The notes below the pieces were generated by a model that was not told the DNA's origin, searched no databases, and worked only from the letters and a program-made list of their open reading frames with translations. Positions 8,148-17,199 of a DNA stretch of 64,000 nt are shown here, one piece after another. Position 1 is the first letter of the stretch; each line of letters starts with the position of its first letter. Position numbers and translations under genes: made by a program. This DNA is from Bacillus sp. T3 (GTDB lineage Bacteria; Bacillota; Bacilli; Bacillales; Cytobacillaceae). The stretch lies in contig NZ_CP137761.1 of NCBI RefSeq assembly GCF_033449965.1, positions 1,984,001 through 2,048,000 of the forward strand, in the 5' to 3' direction.

Positions 8148-9689
8148 TTAATTAATAGAATTGTGAATTCCTGTATTAGCTTTCACGACAATTTCATCGA
8201 ACTTCTTCGCATCGGCTTTTTTCGATGAAACAAGCGTACCAACAATGGCGGCAAGGAATCCAACTGGAATCGAAATAATTCCTGGGTTTGTTAAATTAAT
8301 TAGTGGATTTCCAACAAAGATGGCTTTTCCAACTTCAGGCGACCACACATTTGGACTTACAGCGACAAGAATCAGAGCTGTAAACAAGCCCACTAACATT
8401 CCAGTAATTGCGCCAGTTGTGTTAAAGCGTTTCCAGAAAATTGTTAATAAAATGATTGGTAGGTTTGCACTTGCGGCTACAGCAAATGCGAGTGCAACTA
8501 AGAACGCGACGTTCATTTTTTGTGCAAACAAAGCAAGTATGATGGACAATACAGCAACACCTACAGATGCCCAGCGAGCTGCTACAATTTGTTCCTTTTC
8601 TGTTGCTTTACCTCGGCGTAGAATATGGCTGTAGAAATCATGTGCAAAGGCAGAAGCTGCTGTTAACACTAGACCAGCTACTACGGCTAAGATGGTTGCA
8701 AAGGCAACTGCTGATACGAAGGCAAATAAGAAATCTCCGCCCAATGCTTTTGCTAGAAGAGGAGCTGCCATATTTCCACCTGCATCTGCTGCAATGATTG
8801 TATCAAAGCCCACAAACGCTGCTGCGCCAAAACCAAGGAAGATCGTCATAACATAGAAGATTCCGATAATCCAAGTTGCATAAACAACTGATTTTCGTGC
8901 AGTAGCTGCATCTTTTACAGTGAAAAAGCGGATTAATATGTGCGGTAATCCAGCTGTTCCTAACACGAGTGCCAGGTTTAGAGAGATTGTATCGAGTGGA
9001 TTTTTAAATTTGTTCCCAGGATTTAAGTATGAACCTTCTAAAGGAGTAGCTGCTTTTAATTCAGCAAACATTTTCATCACACTGAAATCAAATTTTGCAA
9101 AGACTATCATTGAAATGATGAACGTTCCAATCATTAGGAGGACGGCTTTTACAATTTGTACCCAGCTTGTTGCCGTCATACCACCAAATACTACGTAAAC
9201 AGTCATTAATGTACCAACGATGAGGACGGAATAAATATAATCAATTCCTAGCAAAAGCTTGATTAATCCACCAGCACCAACGAGTTGAGCAATCATATAG
9301 AAGATGGAAATGGTCATCGTGTTAAGGGCCGCAACTCCACGTACCTTTTTATCATCAAAGCGAGCAGCAATCATATCAGCTAATGTATATTTTCCAAGAT
9401 TACGAAGTGGTTCAGCAACAATATACAAAACTACTAAATAGGCAACTAGGAAACCAATACTATAAAAGAATCCATCGAAGCCATTTAATGCAATCATTCC
9501 AGCAATACCGAGGAAGGAGGCTGCAGACATATAGTCACCGGCAATTGCCATTCCGTTTTGCCACCCAGTTAAGCTACCGTCAGCAGTATAAAAGTCACTA
9601 GTCGTTTTTGTTTTTTTCGATGCAAAGTAGGTTATGACAAGTGTTAAACCAACGATTCCTAAAAATAATATGAATGCGAGTGTGTTCAA
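8148..9689 (-). CDS. Sodium:solute symporter, ActP/YwcA acetate-permease type
   Basis: A 513-residue, about 13-helix membrane protein of the SSS family. Near the N-terminus it has DFYTADGSLTGWQNGMAIAG then DYMSAASFLGIAG, the hallmark of ActP-type monocarboxylate permeases. Later it has GTAGLPHILIRFFTVKDA and a long AVAFATILAVVAGL helix. It is likely to import acetate or short monocarboxylates with Na+. The DUF485 gene upstream, 12 bp away on the same strand, is the constant partner of this subfamily (ywcB-ywcA), which strengthens the call. Confidence 0.85.
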   Translation of the reverse strand: MNTLAFILFLGIVGLTLVITYFASKKTKTTSDFYTADGSLTGWQNGMAIAGDYMSAASFLGIAGMIALNGFDGFFYSIGFLVAYLVVLYIVAEPLRNLGKYTLADMIAARFDDKKVRGVAALNTMTISIFYMIAQLVGAGGLIKLLLGIDYIYSVLIVGTLMTVYVVFGGMTATSWVQIVKAVLLMIGTFIISMIVFAKFDFSVMKMFAELKAATPLEGSYLNPGNKFKNPLDTISLNLALVLGTAGLPHILIRFFTVKDAATARKSVVYATWIIGIFYVMTIFLGFGAAAFVGFDTIIAADAGGNMAAPLLAKALGGDFLFAFVSAVAFATILAVVAGLVLTAASAFAHDFYSHILRRGKATEKEQIVAARWASVGVAVLSIILALFAQKMNVAFLVALAFAVAASANLPIILLTIFWKRFNTTGAITGMLVGLFTALILVAVSPNVWSPEVGKAIFVGNPLINLTNPGIISIPVGFLAAIVGTLVSSKKADAKKFDEIVVKANTGIHNSIN

Positions 9690-9701
9690 TGATATTCCCC
9701 C

Positions 9702-10043
9702 TTAGTTCTTCGATTCTTCGATTATTTCTGCTACTACCTGATCAAATTTTCTGGCTTTGCTTGAATAAACACCACAGAGTGTCCATGTCATGATAAATTG
9801 AGTAAAAGCAAATACCCAAGCCCAGCTAATATTGCCAATTGCCTTGTTGTTTAATACATCTGAGTATGAGGTCATGATTGGTAAAGTAAAGTAGAACACT
9901 AAGAAAAACAATGACAGTGGTAAGATGAAATTTCGTTTTTGACTTAGAAGTTTTTTAAACGATGGTGTTTGCACAATTTTCGAGTAATCCAGTTCAGTTG
10001 ATTGATTAAGCTCTTTCTTGTAAGCCTTTTCATTCACGGCCAT
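9702..10043 (-). CDS. DUF485 membrane protein, YwcB-like symporter partner
   Basis: A 113-residue protein with a charged N-terminus and two membrane helices (about residues 40-60 and 72-95). FKKLLSQKRNFILPLSLFFLVFY is the DUF485 signature. These proteins are co-transcribed with ActP-type symporters; their exact role is not settled. It has a GGGGG ribosome site and is first gene of the two-gene operon. Confidence 0.85.
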   Translation of the reverse strand: MAVNEKAYKKELNQSTELDYSKIVQTPSFKKLLSQKRNFILPLSLFFLVFYFTLPIMTSYSDVLNNKAIGNISWAWVFAFTQFIMTWTLCGVYSSKARKFDQVVAEIIEESKN

Positions 10044-10221
10044 AAAAATCCCCCTTATTCTTCATTTGTTGTGGCTGTCCGCCAATCACAATTTTGATTA
10101 TAATCTTTTTGCATTATTTTGTAAATTTAGAAAATTGAAAATATTTTCTTCATTTTTCTACAAAATATATAAAAAACAACAAGAATGAACCAGAAAATAA
10201 TGCGAATAAGACATGGAATTT

Positions 10222-10281
10222 TTGCTTGAAACATAAAAAAGTCCTGAAATCCTCCTGCGTTAGCAGAAGCTTTCAAGACCG
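10222..10281 (-). terminator. Terminator of nifS
   Basis: On the minus strand an outer CTTGAAAG/ATTTCAGGA stem encloses GCTTCTGCTAACGCAGGAG and is followed by TTTTTTATG. Confidence 0.7.
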
Positions 10282-10299
10282 TTCAATATTCGTATGATC

Positions 10300-11431
10300 C
10301 TAATGATTAAGTGCCATTTTGATTAAGTGTTGAGCAAGATTTACAATGTCATTCTCTGTGTTATCTCTTCCTAGCGACACCCGAAAATATTCTTTCGCTT
10401 TCTTCCCTGTAAAACCTAGTGCTGACATGGTTTGAGCAGGGGTAAGCATTCCGCTATGGCAGGCAGTTCCCGTTGAGATAGCAAACCCGTTACGGTTGCA
10501 TTCTAACAATACCCACTGACCTTCAAGACCATCAAGACTCATGCCGATAATAGCCGGAAGTTGATTCGGACAGGCTCGAACCATGAATATGAAATCGATG
10601 TTCTAACGGCTTCAATGATTCAATAAATAATGTCCGTAAATGAAGATAGTTACGATCATTTACGTCTAGTAAATCGAATGCCTTTTTAGCTGCAACGGTC
10701 ATAGCTGCAATCCCTGGAAGATTTACAGTACCTGGGACGAAAGCCATTTTCATGCGTTGTATTTGGAAAAAATGATCTTGTGTTTAATTGGGGACGTACG
10801 TAGGCAAGCCCCACCCCTTGGGGCCATAAAATTTATGACTTGAAAGGGAGAGACTGTCGACGGATGTCGAAATATTTCTGATATCTACTTTGCCAAATGT
10901 TTGGACACAATCAGAATGAAAAAGAATATCATGTTTTTTACAAATGTTTCCGATTTCGTTTACAAGCTGAATCGTTCCGATTTCTGAATTTCCATGTTGA
11001 ATCACTGCTAAAACAGTATCCTCACAAATACCATCTAAAAACTGCTCTACTTCTATTAATCCTTCTTTATTATAGGGTAAACAAGTAATTTCAAAGCCTT
11101 CATGCTTTAACCGTTCTAAATGATTGTGGATCGATGAGTGTTCAGCAATACTCGTTATAATGTGCTTTCCTTTTTTCCGTCTACAAGTTAGTAATGCTTC
11201 TATTGCCAAAAAATTGCTCTCAGAGCCCCCGCTTGTAAAATAAATGCCATCTTTATCTACCCCGATCATCTGGGCCATTTCGCTACGGCACCTTTCAAGA
11301 AGCTGCCGTGCATCCTCTCCAAAATCATGTAAGCTATTCGTATTTCCAAAGAATTGCGTGGCAACTTTTACGTACATAGAAGCTGCTTCTTCATCAAGGG
11401 GGCTAGTTGCTGCGTAATCAAAATATTTCAT
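10300..11431 (-). pseudogene. nifS: NifS-type cysteine desulfurase, frameshifted three times
   Basis: PLP enzyme supplying sulfur for the NadA [4Fe-4S] cluster. The translation holds all landmarks in order: FDYAATSPLDE at the N-terminus, TSGGSESNF, the PLP-lysine region SLSSHKFYGPKG, then AVNLPG-like PGTVNLPGIAAM, and the active-site Cys loop AISTGTACHSG. They are spread over three frames. One G appears missing near 10814 (AAGGGGTGGGG, where AAGGGGGTGGGG would keep frame through GLAYVRPQLN), one C is extra near 10735, and a third indel lies near 10585. Restoring them gives a normal length of about 377 residues. It is divergent from nadBCA as in B. subtilis. Whether the breaks are real or sequence errors cannot be told here. 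Confidence 0.85.
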
Positions 11432-11469
11432 CTATTCTCACCATTCTCCCGTATATTCGAAAAAAATAC

Positions 11470-11514
11470 TTGTCATAATATTAATTCTGTGTAAAGATAT
11501 GTGTCAAGACAGAT
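11470..11514 (+). promoter_or_regulatory. Probable nadB promoter with NiaR/NadR-type operator
   Basis: TTGTCA at 11470 and TAAAGAT at 11492 are spaced as -35 and -10. The overlapping ATGTGTCAAGACAGAT at 11499-11514 has a perfect TGTC-AA-GACA core. The niacin-responsive repressor YrxA (NiaR) is known to bind the nifS-nadB gap in B. subtilis at TGTC/GACA-type palindromes. Assignment here is inference. Confidence 0.45.
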
Positions 11515-11538
11515 GAAACATTCAGGAGGGAATTAGTC

Positions 11539-13134
11539 TTGAATATAGGTGACGTTATTGTTATTGGGAGCGGAATTGCAGCCTTGCAATTTGCCCACCA
11601 TATTCGTGCGGATAAGAATGTGATTATACTCACAAAGTCGAATGTAAAAGCAAGTAACTCATCATTAGCACAAGGGGGAATTGCCGCCTCTGTTGGTGTG
11701 GACGATAACGATTCACTTCATAGGATTGATACGCTGGAAGCTGGTCGATTCCATAACAATGAAGAAGTTGTACAAAAAGTTACGGAAGAGGCGCCTCGAT
11801 TAATCGATGAGCTTAGAGCTGCAGGCTGTCCCTTTGATGAAGATGAAAAAGGGGAACTTCTGTTAGGGATGGAAGGGGCACATAGTCGCTTCAGAATTGT
11901 CCATTCTGGTGGTGATGCAACAGGAAAGCAGATTATTGATTTTCTAGCGGCAACACTTAACAGGAATATTTTTATTGAAGAAAATAGGTTTGCCTATGAA
12001 TTAATAGTAAATGACCGCAATCAGTGTATTGGTGTAAAAGCCAAGGATGAGGCTGGGAAAATCCATTATTATTATGCAAATCATGTAGTGCTGGCAACTG
12101 GAGGGTGTGGGTACTTATATAGTCTTTCATCAAGTGACCCAAATGTAACGGGTGATGGGATCGCAATGGCCTATCTTGCAGGCGCGGAAATAGCAGACAT
12201 GGAATTTATCCAATTTCACCCCACTATGTTAGTGAAAAACGGAGAAGTTAAAGGACTCATTTCAGAAGCTGTGAGAGGACAAGGGGCGACACTTGTTACA
12301 AGCAATGGTGAAGCCATAATGGAGCATGTTCATCCACTTAAGGATTTAGCACCTCGCCATATCGTATCACAAACTATTTTCAATCATATTCAAAATGGAA
12401 AAGACATTTTTCTGGACATTTCTTCAATTGAGCATTTTACAAAGAAATTTCCAACGATTACAGAACTTTGTCTAGAAAATGAGATTGATCTAAGCAGTGG
12501 GCTAATCCCTGTTGCTCCAGGCTGCCACTTCCTTATGGGAGGAATAAAAGTGAATATGCAGGGTGAGACAAACATAGGTGGACTGTATGCAATAGGAGAG
12601 GCAGCATGTACAGGTTTACATGGCGCCAATCGTCTTGCGAGCAACTCGCTCCTTGAAGGATTATCATATGGAAAGCGGCTGGCTCAACATATTAATGGTT
12701 CTAACTGGTCAGAAGTTCCGTTGAGTTATATGAGGACTTTACAAGATTCGGGTTCAAAAGCAATTTTAGTACCGACCTTAAATGAGCTTAGACAGTCCAT
12801 GATGGATCGGGTAGGGATTGTTCGAACAGAAAGTACGCTTACGGAGCAAAAGACTTGGCTTGAACGCTTTTTCAAATTAGATCAATATAGCCCTTGCTTA
12901 GATGAATTATCAAGTTCTCAAATTCAAAGCTTTCTAGGATGTGTAATTGCCTTACTGATTACAGATGCAGCATTAGAAAGAATGGAAAGCAGGGGCGGAC
13001 ATTTTCGAATTGATTTTCCAAATGAAGATAAAAACTGGCAGAGTAAACAATTAATCTACCAATTTCGCAAAGGGAGAATGGTGTTAGATGAACAAATTAA
13101 AGCTTCGGAATATGCTAGAGCAGTATTTTCTTGA
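11539..13134 (+). CDS. nadB: L-aspartate oxidase
   Basis: FAD enzyme that oxidises L-aspartate to iminoaspartate, first step of de novo NAD synthesis. The 531 residues open with the dinucleotide fold VIGSGIAALQFAHHI, then NSSLAQGGIAAS, SRFRIVHSGGDATG, ELVIQFHPT-like DMEFIQFHPTML, APRHIVSQTIF, and PVAPGCHFLMGGIKV with GANRLASNSLLEGL, all typical of NadB. The start is TTG 11539 behind AGGAGGGAA. The 3' end overlaps nadC by 47 bp. Confidence 0.95.
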   Translation: MNIGDVIVIGSGIAALQFAHHIRADKNVIILTKSNVKASNSSLAQGGIAASVGVDDNDSLHRIDTLEAGRFHNNEEVVQKVTEEAPRLIDELRAAGCPFDEDEKGELLLGMEGAHSRFRIVHSGGDATGKQIIDFLAATLNRNIFIEENRFAYELIVNDRNQCIGVKAKDEAGKIHYYYANHVVLATGGCGYLYSLSSSDPNVTGDGIAMAYLAGAEIADMEFIQFHPTMLVKNGEVKGLISEAVRGQGATLVTSNGEAIMEHVHPLKDLAPRHIVSQTIFNHIQNGKDIFLDISSIEHFTKKFPTITELCLENEIDLSSGLIPVAPGCHFLMGGIKVNMQGETNIGGLYAIGEAACTGLHGANRLASNSLLEGLSYGKRLAQHINGSNWSEVPLSYMRTLQDSGSKAILVPTLNELRQSMMDRVGIVRTESTLTEQKTWLERFFKLDQYSPCLDELSSSQIQSFLGCVIALLITDAALERMESRGGHFRIDFPNEDKNWQSKQLIYQFRKGRMVLDEQIKASEYARAVFS

Positions 13135-13930
13135 GGACATTGGGGAACGAGATATTTCGACTGAATTAATTTTTGGTAAACAAGAGCGTGGTGAAATTGC
13201 ATTTATTGCTAAAGAAGCTGGCGTATTTTGTGGTGAGGAAGTCATTGTTGCCGGCTTCAAACTGTTAAGTGAGCAGAATCAAGTTGAGCTTTTTGTTCGG
13301 GATGGAGAATGGTTTGAAAAAGGGGCAATCCTGGCAAAGGTTTCTGGAAATATTTCAGACTTATTAACCGGTGAAAGAGTTATTTTAAATTTGGTACAAA
13401 GAATGTGCGGAGTTGCGACATTAACGAATAAAGCTGTTTCGATTTTAGGAAGCGAAAAAACCCGAATTTGTGATACAAGAAAAACGACACCAGGATTAAG
13501 AATGCTGGAGAAATATGCGGTTCGTATTGGTGGTGGTTATAACCATCGTTTCGGTTTATATGATGGGGTTATGATTAAAGACAATCATATTTCCTTTGCT
13601 GGTTCGATTACCAAAGCAGTTGAAAAAGTGCGGTGCCAAATCGGGCATATGGTTAAAATTGAAGTGGAAACAGAAACGTTACAACAAGTAAAGGAAGCGA
13701 TTGAGGCTGGTGCAGATGTCATCATGTTTGATAATCGATCACCTGAAGAAATAAAAGAGTGGATTGGTATCGTTCCAAAAAATATCGTCACAGAAGCATC
13801 TGGTGGTATTACACTTGAACAGCTTCCATCATATAGAGAAACGGGTGTTGATTATATTTCACTCGGCTTTTTAACTCATTCAGCCAGAGCGATTGATATT
13901 AGTGTGAAAGTTTCAATCACCGCAAGATGA
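13088..13930 (+). CDS. nadC: Quinolinate phosphoribosyltransferase (decarboxylating)
   Basis: Converts quinolinate and PRPP to nicotinate mononucleotide. The 280 residues contain CDTRKTTPGLRMLEKYAV, GGGYNHRFGLYDGVMIKDNH, EVETETLQQ and IMFDNRSPEE, the PRPP- and quinolinate-binding segments of NadC. The start at 13088 lies inside nadB, showing translational coupling; it gives the expected N-terminus (KLRNMLEQYFLEDIGERDIS). Confidence 0.95.
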   Translation: MNKLKLRNMLEQYFLEDIGERDISTELIFGKQERGEIAFIAKEAGVFCGEEVIVAGFKLLSEQNQVELFVRDGEWFEKGAILAKVSGNISDLLTGERVILNLVQRMCGVATLTNKAVSILGSEKTRICDTRKTTPGLRMLEKYAVRIGGGYNHRFGLYDGVMIKDNHISFAGSITKAVEKVRCQIGHMVKIEVETETLQQVKEAIEAGADVIMFDNRSPEEIKEWIGIVPKNIVTEASGGITLEQLPSYRETGVDYISLGFLTHSARAIDISVKVSITAR

Positions 13931-13952
13931 ATCTAACGAGGGGGATTATGCG

Positions 13953-15059
13953 ATGAATTTATTAGATACTCTTGTTAACCCAACTTCTATCCCTGAGCAT
14001 TATCGCACCATGAAACAAGCAGAATTAGAAGAGAGAGTACGAGGTATAAAAGCAAGACTAGGAAAGAAATTGTTTATTCCTGGACATCATTACCAAAAGG
14101 ATGAAGTCATTAAGTTTGCAGATGCAATAGGAGATTCTTTAAAGCTGGCACAATATTCTGCCGAAAATAAAGACGCAGAGTCCATCGTTTTTTGTGGTGT
14201 GCATTTTATGGCGGAAACTGCAGATATTCTAACAACTGAGAAGCAAACAGTCTATTTACCAGATATGCGTGCAGGCTGCTCGATGGCTGATATGGCTGAT
14301 ATTTATCAAACGGAACGTGCTTGGCAGGAATTAACGTCTGTATTTGGGGACACGATGATTCCTTTAACGTACGTTAACTCCACTGCAGCAATTAAAGCAT
14401 TTGTGGGCCGTTTTAATGGAGCAACCGTCACATCCGGAAATGCTGAGAAAATGGTGAAATGGGCATTAGAAAGAAAACAACGATTAGTATTCTTACCTGA
14501 TCAACATCTGGGTCGTAACACGGCTTATAACCTTGGTATTAAGCTAGAAGAAATGGCCATATGGGATCCAATTAACAGCAGACTTGAAGCTCAAGTTGAA
14601 AGTGACAAGATTAAGGTTATTCTTTGGAAAGGGCATTGTTCTGTCCATGAGAATTTCACAGTTGAGAATATACAGCAAATTCGCTCGCAATTTCCAGAAA
14701 TGAACATCATTGTCCATCCGGAATGTAGACGAGAAGTGGTGGCATTATCAGATTACGCTGGGTCAACGAATTACATTATTGATCGTATACGTGAGTCTGA
14801 GCCTGGTTCAGCATGGGCGATTGGAACTGAGATGAATCTAGTGAAGCGAATCATTCATGATTACCCTGATCGACATATTGTGTCATTGAACCCACATATG
14901 TGTCCATGCTTAACGATGAACCGGATTGATCTCCCACATTTAACATGGTGCCTGGATCAAATTGAACAAGGCACTGCTCAAGAAAAAGTAATTAAGGTTG
15001 ACGAAGAGATTGCAAAGGATGCAAAGCTTGCACTAAATCGGATGCTAGAACTTGCCTAA
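13953..15059 (+). CDS. nadA: Quinolinate synthase
   Basis: Condenses iminoaspartate with dihydroxyacetone phosphate to quinolinate using an oxygen-labile [4Fe-4S] cluster. The 368-residue protein is the long Gram-positive type. It has FIPGHHYQKDEVI, FCGVHFMAETADIL, DMRAGCSMAD, HPECRREVV and NPHMCPCLTM, the last with the cysteines of the C-terminal cluster site. It follows nadC by 22 bp with a GAGGGGG ribosome site and closes the operon before a strong terminator. Confidence 0.96.
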   Translation: MNLLDTLVNPTSIPEHYRTMKQAELEERVRGIKARLGKKLFIPGHHYQKDEVIKFADAIGDSLKLAQYSAENKDAESIVFCGVHFMAETADILTTEKQTVYLPDMRAGCSMADMADIYQTERAWQELTSVFGDTMIPLTYVNSTAAIKAFVGRFNGATVTSGNAEKMVKWALERKQRLVFLPDQHLGRNTAYNLGIKLEEMAIWDPINSRLEAQVESDKIKVILWKGHCSVHENFTVENIQQIRSQFPEMNIIVHPECRREVVALSDYAGSTNYIIDRIRESEPGSAWAIGTEMNLVKRIIHDYPDRHIVSLNPHMCPCLTMNRIDLPHLTWCLDQIEQGTAQEKVIKVDEEIAKDAKLALNRMLELA

Positions 15060-15100
15060 TAAACGAAAATCCCCACAGTTTTTGTGGGGATTTTCGTTTG
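15060..15100 (+). terminator. Strong terminator of nadBCA
   Basis: AAACGAAAATCCCCACA pairs perfectly with its complement (TGTGGGGATTTTCGTTT) around a 5-nt loop, directly after the nadA stop. Confidence 0.9.
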
Positions 15101-15127
15101 TCGAGAAAGGCTACATTTCGAGTTAAC

Positions 15128-15304
15128 GGACATGGAGTACCTTATTATTATGAAATCCCCTTTTTGCTAGACTTAAGGGGACACAGGGTACCTTATATAG
15201 ATAAAAACAACTGAATCATGGCAAAAAATGATCAAATAACGAATCTGATGTCCGATTAGCTTATTAAAACTAGACATTTTATGAAGATAACGGAACAGAT
15301 GTCC
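15128..15304. repeat. ~178-bp palindromic dispersed element, copy 1
   Basis: Begins GGACATGGAGTACC and ends GGAACAGATGTCC. Two inner boxes, GGACAC (15179) and TGTCC (15249), mirror the outer GGACAT/ATGTCC pair, so the element is an imperfect inverted repeat. The same layout and much of the same sequence recur at 48656 and 58124. No coding potential is seen. Confidence 0.8.
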
Positions 15305-15360
15305 GGTACATCTTTTTAAAACAAGACAATGTAAAAGCTCAATATTGATTTTACCCACTC

Positions 15361-15497
15361 TGTTGATTGGAGAGGAAGGCGCGAAGACTCCTGCGGGAGC
15401 AGCGGGACAGGTGAGACCGCACAGGCGCGCTGTGTGCGCCGAGGAGGCTCACCGCACGCCCCTAAGGTGCGCGAAGTGCCTGGAACGGAAATCAACA
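15361..15497 (+). repeat. TGTTGATT-bounded dispersed element, full-length copy
   Basis: Bounded by TGTTGATTGGAG and GGAACGGAAATCAACA, with a GC-rich interior (AAGACTCCTGCGGGAGCAGC, then GTGAGACC and GAGGAGGCTCACCGC). The interior forms nested stems, including CTCCTGCGGGAG. It is shared with 49679 (+) and 46569 (minus). Families like this are common between genes in Bacillus-type genomes. The flank (TAAAAGCTCA upstream) is also shared with other copies. Confidence 0.8.
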
Positions 15498-15584
15498 GAC
15501 TTCATAATAAAAAACTGCAGGCTCCTCATTTTTCACTGAGTTTGTCTGCAGTCTGTAATCCCCACAATTTTGTGGGATTTTCTG

Positions 15585-16919
15585 TTAGCTGGCTTTTGAG
15601 ATTTGATCTTTTTCTTTGCCTTTCGTTAAAAAAGCAAACACTGGTAAACCGATTAAGGCAATTCCAATTGAGAGAAAAGCATCATTTGGTGTATTCATAA
15701 TCGTACTACCTAAAATATAAAACGCACCGATAATTGCCACGATTGGTGTAATTGGAAAGAATGGTACACGGTAAAGTCCAACTTCTCCAACTGTTTTTTT
15801 GCGAAGGATAAATACCGCTAAAAATGCTAAACCATAGAAAGAAAACACGGCAAAAATAGCAATATCAGATAGGCGATCAGCACTACCAAGTAGCATTAAA
15901 ATTACAGCAATAACGAGTTGAAGGATGGTTGCCATCACAGGCGTTTGATATTTAGGATGAATTTTTGCTAGTGTTTTTGACGCAGGAAGTAAGCCGTTTT
16001 TTGCCATCGCAAATGGAATCCTTGGGAAAGTTAATATCTTCCCGTTTAAACAGCCAAAGATTGAAACTAAGATTCCAATCGTTAAAATATTACCACCTAC
16101 ATCACCAAACAAAATAGATGCTGCGGTACTTGCAGCATTCGGTCCCAATTCAACTATTTTACTAGCAGGAAGTACATGGAGCATCGCAATATTGACAGTG
16201 ATATAGGAAAGAATAACCACACCAATCCCTGTAATGATAGCAGTTGGAAGTGTTTTACTAGGGTTTTTCATTTCTCCAGCCATGTAGCCTACATTCATCC
16301 AGCCGTCATATGCCCATAGGGTCGCAAGTACTGCAGCTCCCATACTAAATGAACGGCTATCACCGCTTTCCATGTTTAGAATTTGAATATCACCTTGGAA
16401 AATACCAAATGTAGCAATTAAAACGATCGGAATTAATTTTCCTATGGTCGAAACCGTTTGAATTAATCCTCCGTATTGTGTACCAAGTAAATTCATAAAA
16501 ACTAAAAAGAGAAGGGTAACGATTCCAATAATGATGTGACTGCTTTCGGTTAAGTTAAATATACCAGCCACTAATGAGCCAAAATATAAGCTTAGTGCTC
16601 CCATGATTGCTGGTCCGTATATAAGGGTTTGAACCCAGCCGCAAAGAAATCCCCACATTTTCCCGTAAACTTCTTCGATATATGCATACAATCCACCAGT
16701 TTTTGGGATTCTTACACTTACCTCTGCAATAGTTAATCCACTAGCAAGTGTGATGATTCCGCCAATTACCCATGCCCATAAGGCAAGTGTTGAATTTCCT
16801 GTTGCTGAGATTACTACACCAGGTTTCATAAAGATCCCTGAACCAATCACCGTTCCGACAACTAATGACGTGGCAACAGCAAAGCCAATATTCTTTTTTA
16901 AATGAGCTTCGTTTTTCAT
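15585..16919 (-). CDS. steT: APC-family amino acid permease, SteT (Ser/Thr exchanger)-like
   Basis: A 444-residue membrane protein with 12 predicted helices. GTVIGSGIFMKPGVV (about residues 22-36) is the conserved unwound helix-1 binding segment of APC transporters. Further shared text (IPKTGGLYAYIEEVYGKMWGFLCGWVQ in overlapping parts, IFGCLNGKILTFPRIPFAMA) closely resembles B. subtilis SteT, a serine/threonine exchanger, as I recall it. Substrate is therefore probably serine or threonine but could be another neutral amino acid. Stands alone on the minus strand. Confidence 0.8.
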   Translation of the reverse strand: MKNEAHLKKNIGFAVATSLVVGTVIGSGIFMKPGVVISATGNSTLALWAWVIGGIITLASGLTIAEVSVRIPKTGGLYAYIEEVYGKMWGFLCGWVQTLIYGPAIMGALSLYFGSLVAGIFNLTESSHIIIGIVTLLFLVFMNLLGTQYGGLIQTVSTIGKLIPIVLIATFGIFQGDIQILNMESGDSRSFSMGAAVLATLWAYDGWMNVGYMAGEMKNPSKTLPTAIITGIGVVILSYITVNIAMLHVLPASKIVELGPNAASTAASILFGDVGGNILTIGILVSIFGCLNGKILTFPRIPFAMAKNGLLPASKTLAKIHPKYQTPVMATILQLVIAVILMLLGSADRLSDIAIFAVFSFYGLAFLAVFILRKKTVGEVGLYRVPFFPITPIVAIIGAFYILGSTIMNTPNDAFLSIGIALIGLPVFAFLTKGKEKDQISKAS

Positions 16920-17199
16920 GATGTCCGTCTCCTAAGTACAGATGTATTTCTAATCTTTATTGGATTATAACACGTAAATTATACTGAAATAATTTTTCGA
17001 AAATATAAATTATTCACCAAGTTGATTAAAAATTCAATTTTTACATTTGAAGATACAGATGATACCATTATCCGATAAAGTAATTTGAAATTATATTGTG
17101 TCAAGTCAAATGAATGTTTATTCTTTATATAAAAGTAAACATAATATTCATAATGAAAAAGGTTGCTAATGAGATTCACTATGCAGTAAGGAGACTGAA

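Noticed and set aside
15345..15700. Small plus-strand open frames of 64 and 88 codons
   Set aside because: They run through the TGTTGATT repeat and into the antisense of the permease gene.
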